A stretch of 64,000 nt of DNA. Origin: Whitmania pigra (taxonomy: Eukaryota > Annelida > Clitellata > Hirudinida > Haemopidae). The position numbers were made by a program, and so were the translations under genes. This document shows positions 62,701 through 63,994 of the stretch, piece after piece (position 1 is the first letter of the stretch; every line of letters starts with the position of its first letter). Under the pieces are notes generated by a model. That model saw nothing but the letters and a program-made list of their open reading frames with translations, searched no databases and was not told where the DNA came from. The stretch is from positions 6,009,501 to 6,073,500 of the forward strand of contig JAJTWR010000266.1 in assembly GCA_021613335.1 (NCBI GenBank), given 5' to 3'.

Positions 62701-63994
62701 TGGGGAGATGGTCCGAACACAAATTTTCAAAAGCCTTTTATATCACATTTAACAGGTCAAAACGAGTCGGAACTAAAGTTTCATCTACGAGCAATTATTA
62801 ATTTTGACTCGTTTTTAGTGTGAAAATGTTTTATCTATTTAAAAACTTAAATATAATCAATACAAATTAGTTTTTAAATTTTTTTAATTCTGAAACACAT
62901 TTTTTTTTTAAATTTACGTTAAGCGTCGGCACATTAACGATTCCATTCTGACGCGAATGTCAAATCGGCCCTTTTTTTTAGAAATTTTGCAATTTTTATG
63001 AATTATGTCTGATGTTGAATCAAGAATTACTCTTGCTAAACAGAAGAAACACAGAAAAATGAATTCTTCTCTATCAAATTATGATAGTCATAAATTCAAT
63101 AATAAAAAGTTAAAGGTATCCTTTGAAGACTTTGAGGATGACATGAAGAAAGCCAGGAAAGAAACAGGAAGCCAATCTCATTTACTTTCAGGAACATCAA
63201 TGACAAGAAATGCTATTACTACTTAACTCGGATAATAAATAAAATCATCATTAAAAAAAAAATCAAACAATTTACATTAAAATCGTTATATCTACAAGGA
63301 AAATTTATTTTTCCCATCAGTCAAAACGGTCCGTGACGAGTCATAACGGGCTTTGACCGGTTCGACTCTTTTTGACTCGTTTCAAAGTAAGAATTTAACG
63401 GTTAAAGAAATCTTTGCCCTTCCGTCAAAAGGCGGCCGACGGTTTCGGATTTTGGCGAGTCAGACTGTCAGCGGTCACGCCAATACTTTGTCCGTCTGCT
63501 GGTTTCTATCCATACGATCTGGAACACAGATAGGATTGACTTTTCCATTGCAATCTTTTGGTCTTAAATTGTTTAAGATATTCTGTCGTCATAATAATAG
63601 TGGTGCTAATGTCCAGACACTTCAAAATAATTAGGGTGTCTTTTAAAATAAGTAAGTTGATGTTTTTTCGCGATACAAATTTTTCGTATGCAATTCTATA
63701 CCTGTTACTTAAGTTAAACTTATACTGCTATGACATATGAATTATCGTATGACTGCTGCCCTTGACGTTGCATTTTAGAATGTCACTAAAATTGTTTGGT
63801 ATTATTATACATGATTTTATATTTTGATTATACTTAGGTGCTATATAACATTAACACAATCTTTACATTTGATGATGAGCGGGGCACCAGCTGGACCTGC
63901 TGGAACAGGTAAAACAGAAACGACCAAAGATCTTGGAAGGGCTTTAGGGATTATGGTTTATGTATTCAATTGCTCTGAGCAGTTAGACTGCAAG
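17356..63994 (+). CDS. DNAH9/11/17: Axonemal outer-arm dynein heavy chain, beta type (N-terminal 1859 residues)
   Basis: Thirty-one exons join into one open frame for the N-terminal part of an axonemal dynein heavy chain, the ATP-driven motor of the outer arm of cilia and flagella. About 41% of a normal 4,500-residue chain is present: tail (about 1-1150), linker (about 1150-1630) and the start of AAA1 with P-loop GPAGTGKT near residues 1826-1833. [15 protein letters not shown] after the P-loop, WPHVVVKD with [14 protein letters not shown] near the N-terminus, and [17 protein letters not shown] point to the DNAH9/11/17 (beta) group rather than DNAH5/8 or inner-arm chains. The start ATG at 17356 has an in-frame TGA nine bases upstream and context AACAATGG. 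No stop or frameshift occurs. Twelve introns are under 150 bp; the others are swollen by transposons. A short segment between exons 5 and 6 is unresolved. The last donor is GTGAAC at the right edge. Confidence 0.95.
17840..18036 (+). CDS. DNAH9/11/17: Dynein exon 2 (residues 122-187)
   Basis: It encodes [20 protein letters not shown] and [20 protein letters not shown], among the best-kept tail segments of this subfamily. The donor is GTTTGA, phase 2; the intron is 65 bp. Confidence 0.9.
18102..18273 (+). CDS. DNAH9/11/17: Dynein exon 3 (residues 187-244)
   Basis: It encodes [20 protein letters not shown] and [19 protein letters not shown], matching IExxVIxWSHQI and the ELEFWKxRxxxLxxIYxQ motif of the N1 tail domain. 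The donor is GTGAAC, phase 0. Confidence 0.9.
18274..18949. other. Dynein intron 3, left part, nothing recognised
   Basis: No coding or repeat signature was found in this AT-rich stretch. Confidence 0.35.
18950..19640 (-). mobile_element. LINE family A fragments in dynein intron 3
   Basis: From right to left on the minus strand: a pre-RT region (about 19485-19150) with [20 protein letters not shown] and RSYEMLFSDPYSF, homologous to the piece at 1787-2341; then a 3' region with a hairpin (19045-19076) and the family terminus GGAGCTCCAAGGCGG at about 18960-18985. The RT and endonuclease are deleted between them. Confidence 0.65.
19045..19076 (-). other. Family A 3' region hairpin, copy 1
   Basis: CATCAGG (19052-19058) pairs with CCGGATG (19066-19072), one mismatch, around the loop TGATCAG. 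GGG and CCC bases flank the stem. The loop is the same as in the copy at 52763-52785, but the stem sequence differs. Confidence 0.5.
19695..19794 (+). CDS. DNAH9/11/17: Dynein exon 4 (residues 245-278)
   Basis: It encodes [20 protein letters not shown] and [10 protein letters not shown], matching the LxxxKSSYxPAFKxMxxDVxxAL segment. The acceptor is TTTTCAAG; the donor is GTTAGT, phase 1. The intron is 60 bp. Confidence 0.8.
19855..20066 (+). CDS. DNAH9/11/17: Dynein exon 5 (residues 278-348)
   Basis: It encodes [20 protein letters not shown] and [20 protein letters not shown], then [12 protein letters not shown], matching EAQDIxxxLxPLxxxLE and VCLIWxxSxxYxxPxRxxVLLQEICN. The donor position (GTTAGA after ATG) is less certain than the others. 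Confidence 0.88.
20067..20530. other. Dynein intron 5, left part, nothing recognised
   Basis: AT-rich sequence. A short exon encoding the residues missing between exons 5 and 6 could lie somewhere in this 4.8-kb intron, but I could not identify it. Confidence 0.35.
20531..20645 (-). mobile_element. LINE family A 3' fragment with hairpin
   Basis: The minus strand carries GGACCGAAACGTTCGATGAC and a hairpin at 20597-20624: ACACCCG (20602-20608) pairs perfectly with CGGGTGT (20614-20620). It matches the 3' regions at 18958-19080 and 52640-52810. Confidence 0.5.
20646..22261. other. Dynein intron 5, middle part, unassigned repeats
   Basis: Positions about 21640-21830 match, inverted, 61270-61420 (shared GAGAATGCTTTTCTGTAGCA and TAATATAAACTTAATTAATT-like words). 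About 21505-21600 resembles 39660-39760 (TATTGAAATAACC, GGTCCGCAAA). These are copies of one or two unclassified dispersed repeats. No gene was recognised. Confidence 0.4.
22262..22360 (+). mobile_element. SINE-like tail fragment
   Basis: CTTTCTCGAGAGGTTTTACC followed by CCTCTGATGTGATGT resembles the tail at 4364-4400. Confidence 0.35.
22490..22780 (+). mobile_element. SINE-B copy interrupted by SINE-A
   Basis: The left part has CAGTCGTTACGTATCGTTCT, then CAACCCAGCC and GGCGCTACATAAATGGTGGA. The tail resumes after 22713 with CTCATCCTATCCGGATACAT and TAAGGCATTAAAAAATCGGC. The same tail, complemented, is at 59635-59720. A SINE-A copy sits inside it. Confidence 0.65.
22581..22698 (+). mobile_element. 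SINE-A copy with 15-bp target duplication
   Basis: A tRNA-like head has A box TGGCCTAACGA and B box GGATTCAAACC; the tail is ATGCAACGGACGTTAATAAA. Identical flanks ATTAAGAAGTGCCTT at 22566-22580 and 22699-22713 are the target duplication. This is typical of LINE-mobilised insertion. Confidence 0.85.
22781..23374. other. Dynein intron 5, nothing recognised
   Basis: AT-rich, no feature recognised. Confidence 0.35.
23383..24287 (+). mobile_element. hAT family 1 element, 905 bp, with 8-bp target duplication
   Basis: Identical flanks ATCAATTG at 23375-23382 and 24288-24295. Both ends carry arrays of AGTACTT/AAGTAC words; the right end is TACTTACGGCAACACTG. Inside are remnants of a transposase: [20 protein letters not shown] (23640-23705), then [20 protein letters not shown] and [11 protein letters not shown] from the C-terminal dimerisation domain (23926-24045), with frameshifts between. 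It is a deletion derivative. Confidence 0.88.
24296..24733. other. Unassigned intron stretch with an 18-bp tandem repeat
   Basis: The 18-bp unit ACTCCGTTAGTTCTGGCA occurs twice in tandem at 24360-24395, with a partial third copy. No gene was recognised. Confidence 0.5.
24734..24860. mobile_element. Short MITE with 19-bp inverted ends
   Basis: ATAAAAAGGAAACTCCATT at 24734-24752 pairs with AATGGAGTTCCCTTTTTAT at 24842-24860, one mismatch. The 127-bp element ends about 35-70 bp before dynein exon 6. The superfamily is unknown; Tc1/mariner-like is possible. Confidence 0.6.
24931..25098 (+). CDS. DNAH9/11/17: Dynein exon 6 (residues 349-404), start uncertain
   Basis: It encodes [20 protein letters not shown] and [20 protein letters not shown], then [12 protein letters not shown], matching FKxxFxxxRxxLxxYFKxxxxVKEWDFxxxLVFxRxDxF. 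The chosen acceptor AATTTCAG keeps phase 0 with exon 5. The in-frame residues before it (VAELKFQ) also align with relatives, so the exon may begin earlier, near 24882-24901, with a small unseen exon before it. Confidence 0.75.
25162..25329 (+). CDS. DNAH9/11/17: Dynein exon 7 (residues 405-460)
   Basis: It encodes [20 protein letters not shown] and [20 protein letters not shown], the LKLEKIxxxGxKGxxL and FQEVTYDxLD motifs of the tail. The donor is GTTAGT; the intron before it is 63 bp. Confidence 0.9.
25330..26433. other. Dynein intron 7, possible LINE scrap
   Basis: Around 25680-26040 the base composition rises and the minus strand weakly resembles the family A pre-RT region, but not convincingly. 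The rest is AT-rich with no feature. Confidence 0.3.
26434..26550 (+). CDS. DNAH9/11/17: Dynein exon 8 (residues 461-499)
   Basis: It encodes [20 protein letters not shown] and [19 protein letters not shown], matching the DFExDYxxFxxxVxDLDRRLxxIxxQAFDDxxxLExxFK block. The donor is GTAAGA. Confidence 0.92.
26690..26955 (+). CDS. DNAH9/11/17: Dynein exon 9 (residues 500-588)
   Basis: It encodes [40 protein letters not shown] and [10 protein letters not shown]. The HKNMPPVAGxxxWxxELRxRI motif is a hallmark of axonemal chains. The donor is GTTAGC, phase 2. Confidence 0.92.
27456..29634. mobile_element. Long-TIR element, copy B, with nested hAT
   Basis: The left end GGGTCATTCCGCGCCAAATC and the right-end sequence to about 29634 (CAGATGTTGTGTTGGTTTGA) are inverted versions of each other and match copy A at 49779-51591. 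Internal words TTTAAGGTAAGTTCG, ATATCACACTTACG and CCGTGGCCGTGAAACGTTTC also match copy A. A hAT element interrupts it at 27568-28400. The extreme right terminus has decayed. Confidence 0.7.
27568..28400 (+). mobile_element. hAT family 2 element (AGTAGTTA arrays)
   Basis: The left end is CAGTGATGGGTAGTTACTAA. Both ends carry arrays of AGTAGTTAACTACT-type words. The middle keeps a C-terminal transposase piece, [20 protein letters not shown] and [14 protein letters not shown], the hAT dimerisation motif. The right terminus and its target duplication are lost. Confidence 0.75.
29750..30099. other. Dynein intron 9, nothing recognised
   Basis: A GC-richer patch at about 29880-29950 has no recognised identity. 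Confidence 0.3.
30100..31080 (-). pseudogene. hAT transposase relic of the DUF4371 type
   Basis: The minus strand reads [20 protein letters not shown] and [16 protein letters not shown], matching the IxxAKYFSIIVDSTPDISHxDQLSFxxRYV motif of ZMYM/DUF4371-type hAT transposases. Downstream residues [18 protein letters not shown] also fit. Many stops and frameshifts. Confidence 0.6.
31081..31850. other. Dynein intron 9, mostly unassigned
   Basis: A degenerate SINE-A-like tail is possible at about 31080-31115. The short open frame at 31617-31802 contains [14 protein letters not shown] words in another frame that might be a hAT-Charlie N-terminus; this is weak. Confidence 0.3.
31860..31935 (+). repeat. 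Direct repeat of CAGTGGTTCTTAATGCAT
   Basis: The 18-bp word occurs at about 31848-31865 and again at about 31903-31920. It resembles the CAGTGGTTCT terminus of hAT-Charlie elements. Confidence 0.5.
32010..32460 (+). pseudogene. hAT-Charlie C-terminal relic
   Basis: It encodes [20 protein letters not shown] in one frame, then a shifted reading of the FGSTYCCE region. It is about 80% like the copy at 54955-55270. The end ATTGGACACACTG resembles the terminus TTTGGACACCCCTG of that copy. Confidence 0.65.
32485..33250 (-). mobile_element. CR1/jockey-like LINE, C-terminal half
   Basis: The minus strand encodes [16 protein letters not shown] (thumb region), then [19 protein letters not shown] residues in broken frames, then [20 protein letters not shown] and the 3' tail. 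It is the same family as 10720-11125. Confidence 0.65.
33205..33415 (+). mobile_element. CR1/L2-like RT fragment
   Basis: It encodes [20 protein letters not shown], then [19 protein letters not shown] motifs around the first catalytic aspartate. A CCCTAACCCTAACCC run at 33329-33345 separates the two parts. Confidence 0.6.
33780..34080 (-). pseudogene. Tc1/mariner transposase relic
   Basis: The minus strand reads [20 protein letters not shown] and [16 protein letters not shown], resembling the DNAPVHxSxxxxxF and SPDLNPIENLW end of Tc1/mariner transposases. Frame changes are evident. Confidence 0.55.
34081..34696. other. End of dynein intron 9, nothing recognised
   Basis: AT-rich with no recognised feature apart from the acceptor of exon 10. 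Confidence 0.3.
34697..34765 (+). CDS. DNAH9/11/17: Dynein exon 10 (residues 588-611)
   Basis: A 69-nt exon encoding [20 protein letters not shown], matching the MESxDAKxxxxKYxxMxxLL segment. The acceptor is TTTTTCAG; the donor is GTAATT. The phases at both ends (2 and 2) agree with the neighbours. Confidence 0.8.
34766..35660. other. Dynein intron 10, nothing recognised
   Basis: No coding or repeat match. A short GC-richer patch at about 35190-35350 is unassigned. Confidence 0.3.
35661..35787 (+). CDS. DNAH9/11/17: Dynein exon 11 (residues 611-653)
   Basis: It encodes [20 protein letters not shown] and [10 protein letters not shown], matching YxxWxxxVxxxCxxxLxxxLIxRDPxTxLIxVNFxPK. The donor is GTAACA. 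Confidence 0.9.
36045..36120 (+). repeat. Short tandem repeat GGGCTRTTTTGTC
   Basis: Five imperfect units of about 15-17 bp, alternating GGGCTGTTTTGTC and GGGCTATTTTGTC, in dynein intron 11. Confidence 0.75.
36419..36565 (+). CDS. DNAH9/11/17: Dynein exon 12 (residues 654-702)
   Basis: It encodes [20 protein letters not shown] and [17 protein letters not shown], matching LxxxLREVKYL and the NLELxxxWYNK motif. The donor is GTAAGT. Confidence 0.93.
36566..37345. other. Dynein intron 12, nothing recognised
   Basis: AT-rich and purine-biased with no recognised feature. Confidence 0.3.
37346..37454 (+). CDS. DNAH9/11/17: Dynein exon 13 (residues 703-739)
   Basis: It encodes [20 protein letters not shown] and [12 protein letters not shown], matching LEVEFPLIExELxxIDxxLxxAEExLNW. 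The donor is GTAAGG, phase 1; the next intron is 84 bp. Confidence 0.92.
37539..37654 (+). CDS. DNAH9/11/17: Dynein exon 14 (residues 739-777)
   Basis: It encodes [20 protein letters not shown] and [12 protein letters not shown], matching the DLExRVQKTKDNVEEIQKIMxxW segment. The donor is GTTTGC. Confidence 0.9.
38039..38167 (+). CDS. DNAH9/11/17: Dynein exon 15 (residues 778-820)
   Basis: It encodes [20 protein letters not shown] and [19 protein letters not shown], matching PLFxRKDxKxxxLLxLxDRxxRxxKRYxxIKxxGxKIHxLV. The donor is GTCAGG. Confidence 0.93.
38185..39380 (+). mobile_element. Ty3/gypsy-type LTR retrotransposon, truncated
   Basis: Related LTR starts TGTTGTGTCC at 38185 and TGTTGTGTCTG at 39288 share GGATTATTTAAGTTTCTGAA-type sequence. 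A possible primer-binding site TGGCGCAATCG lies at 38393. Between the LTRs is a degraded gag: [23 protein letters not shown] residues (38630-38690), [15 protein letters not shown] (38860-38910), [15 protein letters not shown], and [13 protein letters not shown] further on. No protease, RT or integrase remains. It inserted 17 bp inside dynein intron 15. Confidence 0.7.
39476..39640 (+). repeat. Repeated small ORF, copy 2 (degraded)
   Basis: It starts [11 protein letters not shown] and keeps KVLLQEL and YLVNDF, then acquires stops. It aligns to 5689-5850 (minus) through CGAAATGGGCTGTCGTAT-like sequence near the end. Confidence 0.45.
39655..39910. mobile_element. Dispersed repeat with AGTACTT-type hAT end
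   Basis: The first part resembles 21505-21600. The second (39795-39900) has AGTACAAGTACT, AGTACTTAAGGTCGAGTACA and similar words, like the terminal arrays of hAT family 1 but not the same array. No transposase was found. Confidence 0.45.
40090..41340 (-). mobile_element. R2-like LINE (family B), 5'-truncated, frameshifted
   Basis: The minus strand encodes the C-terminal half of an R2-clade protein: [20 protein letters not shown] and [20 protein letters not shown] (thumb), [20 protein letters not shown], then the zinc knuckle [20 protein letters not shown]. One frameshift near 40700-40720 follows. The next frame carries [20 protein letters not shown], then [20 protein letters not shown] and [19 protein letters not shown], the restriction-like endonuclease. 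The RT is missing. A second, more degraded copy is at 47985-48480. Confidence 0.8.
41444..41629 (+). CDS. DNAH9/11/17: Dynein exon 16 (residues 821-882)
   Basis: It encodes [20 protein letters not shown] and [20 protein letters not shown], matching WxxYVxxIDxxxxDGFFxAIxCSLKYLLENTxxxxGLxPLFE. The acceptor is TTTTTCAG; the donor is GTACGT. Confidence 0.95.
41630..42106. other. Dynein intron 16, nothing recognised
   Basis: AT-rich with no recognised feature. Confidence 0.35.
42107..42253 (+). CDS. DNAH9/11/17: Dynein exon 17 (residues 883-931)
   Basis: It encodes [20 protein letters not shown] and [15 protein letters not shown], matching PELVFxPSLxxGxxxGFxDxVxGLIxDI. The acceptor is TTTATAG; the donor is GTATAA; the next intron is 82 bp. 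Confidence 0.93.
42336..42590 (+). CDS. DNAH9/11/17: Dynein exon 18 (residues 932-1016)
   Basis: It encodes [32 protein letters not shown] and [15 protein letters not shown], matching SYLxxxDRxExxxQFLxYGHxLTxEE and IPExPPxLxQFKxQI. The donor is GTTATT. A 45-bp stretch near its 3' end (42529-42573) is copied at 43348-43392. Confidence 0.95.
43070..43230. mobile_element. hAT-like terminal array (AAGTAAAAGT words)
   Basis: Repeats of AAGTAAAAGTA/TTAAGTAAAAGT and GAGTAAAAGTAAAGCATTAC resemble the subterminal arrays of the other hAT families here but use a different word. No transposase was found. Confidence 0.5.
43348..43392 (+). repeat. Copy of a 45-bp piece of dynein exon 18
   Basis: It matches 42529-42573 at 44 of 45 positions (CTGCTTATGGCGATGACCCA and onward through CTCCGTCACTTA). 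It sits at the broken junction inside the LINE and is not flanked by splice sites. Confidence 0.9.
46085..46834. other. Dynein intron 18, nothing recognised
   Basis: Possible upstream part of the LINE up to about 46370. After that it is AT-rich with no recognised feature. Confidence 0.3.
46835..47060 (-). mobile_element. Degenerate SINE-A tails
   Basis: Three successive stretches (about 46845, 46925 and 47000) resemble the complemented SINE-A tail (TTATTAAxxTCxxTTxxxTA and ATGATTAGGACGG). The heads are lost. Confidence 0.45.
47392..47561 (+). CDS. DNAH9/11/17: Dynein exon 19 (residues 1017-1073)
   Basis: It encodes [20 protein letters not shown] and [15 protein letters not shown], matching VFDGWLxIDxRPFKxxLLxxIKxWxxxFKxHLxDHV. 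The acceptor is ATCTTCAG; the donor is GTAAAT, phase 2; the next intron is 149 bp. Confidence 0.93.
47602..47640 (+). repeat. CATT tetranucleotide repeat
   Basis: CATTCATTCATTCATTCATT in dynein intron 19. Confidence 0.7.
47711..47933 (+). CDS. DNAH9/11/17: Dynein exon 20 (residues 1073-1147)
   Basis: It encodes [20 protein letters not shown] and [20 protein letters not shown], then ELPENV, matching VxxGDYxGLVEVMGHLxxVKxRQxxTDxMFEPLKxTIxLLKxYxxELPE. The donor is GTTTAT. Confidence 0.95.
47985..48480 (+). mobile_element. R2-like LINE (family B), second copy
   Basis: Plus-strand fragment with the zinc knuckle [14 protein letters not shown], then [20 protein letters not shown] and [12 protein letters not shown], then [20 protein letters not shown] in another frame. 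This is the endonuclease region of the element at 40090-41340, with several frameshifts. It lies in dynein intron 20. Confidence 0.7.
49067..49270 (+). CDS. DNAH9/11/17: Dynein exon 21 (residues 1148-1215)
   Basis: It encodes [20 protein letters not shown] and [20 protein letters not shown], matching LPExWxNxKKxAxxVKQxVAPLQxxEVxxLRxxxxxF, the start of the linker domain. The donor is GTAAAT; the intron is 92 bp. Confidence 0.95.
49363..49764 (+). CDS. DNAH9/11/17: Dynein exon 22 (residues 1216-1349)
   Basis: The largest exon (134 codons), in the linker. It encodes LFxVxxPDxKQLKQCxKExxxLKxLWD-type sequence ([20 protein letters not shown]), [20 protein letters not shown] and [20 protein letters not shown]. 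The last matches the universally kept LxNPAIRERHWxQLMxxTG. The donor is GTTAGT. Confidence 0.96.
49779..51591. mobile_element. Long-TIR DNA element, copy A, 1813 bp
   Basis: It starts GGGTCATTCCATGTAAAATC and ends with TGGAATGACCC. The inverted ends extend for roughly 335 bp (to about 50115 and from about 51248), with repeated words GGTTGAGAAGCTG/CAGCTGCTCAACC and AAGGTAAGTTCA/TGAACTTACCTT. The 4-bp flanks AGAC at 49775-49778 and 51592-51595 are the likely target duplication. No transposase is present; the middle contains a SINE-B. It fills dynein intron 22, which would be 61 bp without it. Confidence 0.8.
50702..50825 (+). mobile_element. SINE-B copy with best-kept tRNA-like head
   Basis: GTGCAGG (50702-50708) and CCTGCAC (50776-50782) pair as a perfect 7-bp acceptor stem. 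The A box is TTGGCCGAATGG, the B box GTGTTCGAAACTC, and a long variable arm lies between, as in serine or leucine tRNAs. The tail is GGAACGCTACATAAATGAAG. It lies inside the long-TIR element. Confidence 0.75.
51643..51888 (+). CDS. DNAH9/11/17: Dynein exon 23 (residues 1350-1431)
   Basis: It encodes [40 protein letters not shown] and [20 protein letters not shown], matching [41 protein letters not shown]. The donor is GTATAT. Confidence 0.96.
51889..52430. other. Dynein intron 23, left part, nothing recognised
   Basis: AT-rich, then a GC-richer stretch leading into a LINE fragment. No other feature was recognised. Confidence 0.3.
52440..52810. mobile_element. LINE family A fragments in opposite orientations
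   Basis: The plus strand (52450-52650) encodes [20 protein letters not shown] and [20 protein letters not shown], the segment that precedes the zinc knuckle. Directly after it, on the minus strand (52810-52640), is the family 3' region with the hairpin and GCCCGAAACGCTC and CCGGAGCTC. The two parts are head to tail in opposite orientation, so the copy is rearranged. Confidence 0.6.
52758..52788 (-). other. Family A 3' region hairpin, copy 3
   Basis: ACACCCGT (52763-52770) pairs perfectly with ACGGGTGT (52778-52785) around the loop TGATCAG. GGG at 52758-52760 can pair with CCC at 52786-52788. Confidence 0.55.
53216..53308 (+). CDS. DNAH9/11/17: Dynein exon 24 (residues 1432-1462)
   Basis: It encodes [20 protein letters not shown] and [11 protein letters not shown], matching VxLQNxxxSKYVxxFLEEVxxWQxKLSxAD of the linker. 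The donor is GTAAAT; the next intron is 61 bp. Confidence 0.96.
53370..53501 (+). CDS. DNAH9/11/17: Dynein exon 25 (residues 1463-1506)
   Basis: It encodes [20 protein letters not shown], then [20 protein letters not shown], the conserved VQRTWxxLExIFxGSEDIRxQLPEDSxRF block. The donor is GTATTC. Confidence 0.96.
53502..53904. other. Dynein intron 25, left part, nothing recognised
   Basis: No recognised feature. Confidence 0.3.
53905..54070 (+). mobile_element. CR1-like LINE thumb fragment (weak)
   Basis: The plus strand reads [20 protein letters not shown] and [18 protein letters not shown] residues, resembling LYxxxVRPxLEYxxxVWxPxxxxxIxxxExVQRRFTK of CR1/jockey-type LINEs. It is short and frame-broken. 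Confidence 0.4.
54190..54640 (-). mobile_element. LINE family A endonuclease domain, best-kept copy
   Basis: Minus-strand open frame: [40 protein letters not shown] and [20 protein letters not shown], then MVPWEDRLQ. The RPD and ExxVPWE residues of the restriction-like endonuclease are intact here. The RT part is absent. It lies in dynein intron 25. Confidence 0.75.
54645..55432 (+). pseudogene. hAT-Charlie C-terminal part with its 3' end
   Basis: It encodes [20 protein letters not shown], then after a gap [52 protein letters not shown] and [20 protein letters not shown], then a stop. FGSTYxCEQxFSxMKxxKSKxRSxLT is the ZBED5/Charlie-type dimerisation domain. The terminus TTTGGACACCCCTG at about 55419-55432 is a hAT-Charlie end. 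The N-terminal catalytic part is missing. Confidence 0.8.
55435..56082. other. Dynein intron 25, right part, nothing recognised
   Basis: A small inverted pair AGGTCCGGGTGGTCCCAGGA lies near 55668-55690. Otherwise unassigned. Confidence 0.3.
56083..56301 (+). CDS. DNAH9/11/17: Dynein exon 26 (residues 1507-1579)
   Basis: It encodes [40 protein letters not shown] and [20 protein letters not shown], then ILSNGNNP. The LCEKALxxYLxTKRLxFPRFYFxSxxDLLDILSxG block is diagnostic of dynein linkers. The acceptor is a poly-A run ending AAAG; the donor is GTGAGA. Confidence 0.97.
56388..56543 (+). CDS. DNAH9/11/17: Dynein exon 27 (residues 1580-1631)
   Basis: It encodes [20 protein letters not shown] and [20 protein letters not shown], matching VxxHLxKLFDxMxKLxFxxD and MxSKExEYVxFxxPCDCxGQVE. 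The donor is GTTATT; the preceding intron is 86 bp. Confidence 0.96.
56620..58290 (+). mobile_element. hAT family 3 element (TAATTTGTAATT arrays)
   Basis: The left end is CAGGGATGGACAGTAACTTA, followed by AATTACAATTGTAATTTGTA-type arrays. Matching arrays at 58120-58270 end in TTTTTCCATCC. The interior keeps transposase pieces: [10 protein letters not shown] and [19 protein letters not shown] (57100-57180, frame-shifted), then [20 protein letters not shown] and [10 protein letters not shown] (57915-58000). The target duplication is not clear. Confidence 0.75.
58300..58911. other. Dynein intron 27, right part, nothing recognised
   Basis: AT-rich with no recognised feature. Confidence 0.35.
58912..59145 (+). 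CDS. DNAH9/11/17: Dynein exon 28 (residues 1632-1709)
   Basis: It encodes [40 protein letters not shown] and [13 protein letters not shown], matching the ExxxxYxxKPREQWxxxxPAQxxLxxxQIWWTxEVxxAFxxLEEGxExAxKxxxKKQ segment. The donor is GTAAAG. Confidence 0.97.
59631..60106 (-). repeat. Tandem duplication, two 238-bp copies (RT fragment plus SINE tail)
   Basis: 59631-59868 and 59869-60106 differ at about two positions. Each minus-strand copy encodes [29 protein letters not shown] and CHYIAFVDG (R2-type RT motif, with the FADD catalytic pair changed), then the SINE-B-type tail AAATGGTGGATCGATTAAGA. The right copy extends into [11 protein letters not shown] motif B. Confidence 0.85.
60107..60300 (-). 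mobile_element. R2-type RT fragment interrupted by SINE-A
   Basis: The minus strand reads [14 protein letters not shown] around the SINE insertion, so the SINE-A copy broke a LINE RT fragment. No longer open frame remains. Confidence 0.5.
60128..60240 (-). mobile_element. SINE-A copy with 14-bp target duplication
   Basis: Minus-strand head GCGCCCGCATGGCCTAACGG with A box TGGCCTAACGG; B box GGGTTCAAACCCC; tail ATGCAACGGACGTTAATAAA. Identical flanks ATGCGATCGCTCAT at 60114-60127 and 60241-60254. It is less diverged from tRNA-like consensus than the copy at 22581. Confidence 0.9.
60441..61267. mobile_element. Non-autonomous hAT element, 827 bp
   Basis: The inverted ends are CAGGGGTACTCAAACT and, complemented, CAGGAGTACTCAAACT. 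The flanks GTATAGAT (60433-60440) and CTATAGAT (61268-61275) agree at 7 of 8 positions, a decayed hAT target duplication. Subterminal words GGTCCACAA/GTGGACC and CCGCGGTCCGCAG repeat near the ends. No transposase was recognised. Confidence 0.8.
61276..61792. other. Dynein intron 28, right part, dispersed repeat
   Basis: 61276-61420 matches 21640-21830 inverted (TACAGAAAAGCATTCTCGAT). The remainder is AT-rich and unassigned. Confidence 0.4.
61793..61924 (+). CDS. DNAH9/11/17: Dynein exon 29 (residues 1710-1753)
   Basis: It encodes [20 protein letters not shown] and [20 protein letters not shown], matching [39 protein letters not shown]. The acceptor is GATTTAG; the donor is GTTTCT; the next intron is 98 bp. 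Confidence 0.96.
62023..62183 (+). CDS. DNAH9/11/17: Dynein exon 30 (residues 1754-1807)
   Basis: It encodes [40 protein letters not shown] and [11 protein letters not shown], the conserved entry into AAA1. The acceptor is TCAAAAG; the donor is GTTTAA, phase 2. Confidence 0.97.
62184..63837. other. Dynein intron 30, possible unclassified element
   Basis: GACTCG/CGAGTC words cluster at about 62685-62820 and 63305-63390 and may be terminal arrays of another element. Between them an open frame of 73 codons (63005-63226) starts [20 protein letters not shown] and is rich in Lys and acidic residues. I do not recognise it. Confidence 0.35.
63838..63994 (+). CDS. DNAH9/11/17: Dynein exon 31 (residues 1807-1859), AAA1 P-loop
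   Basis: It encodes [33 protein letters not shown] and [27 protein letters not shown] is the Walker A motif of AAA1, the main ATPase site of the motor. Relatives usually have QMDYK where this protein has QLDCK. The donor GTGAAC reaches the window edge. Confidence 0.98.
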
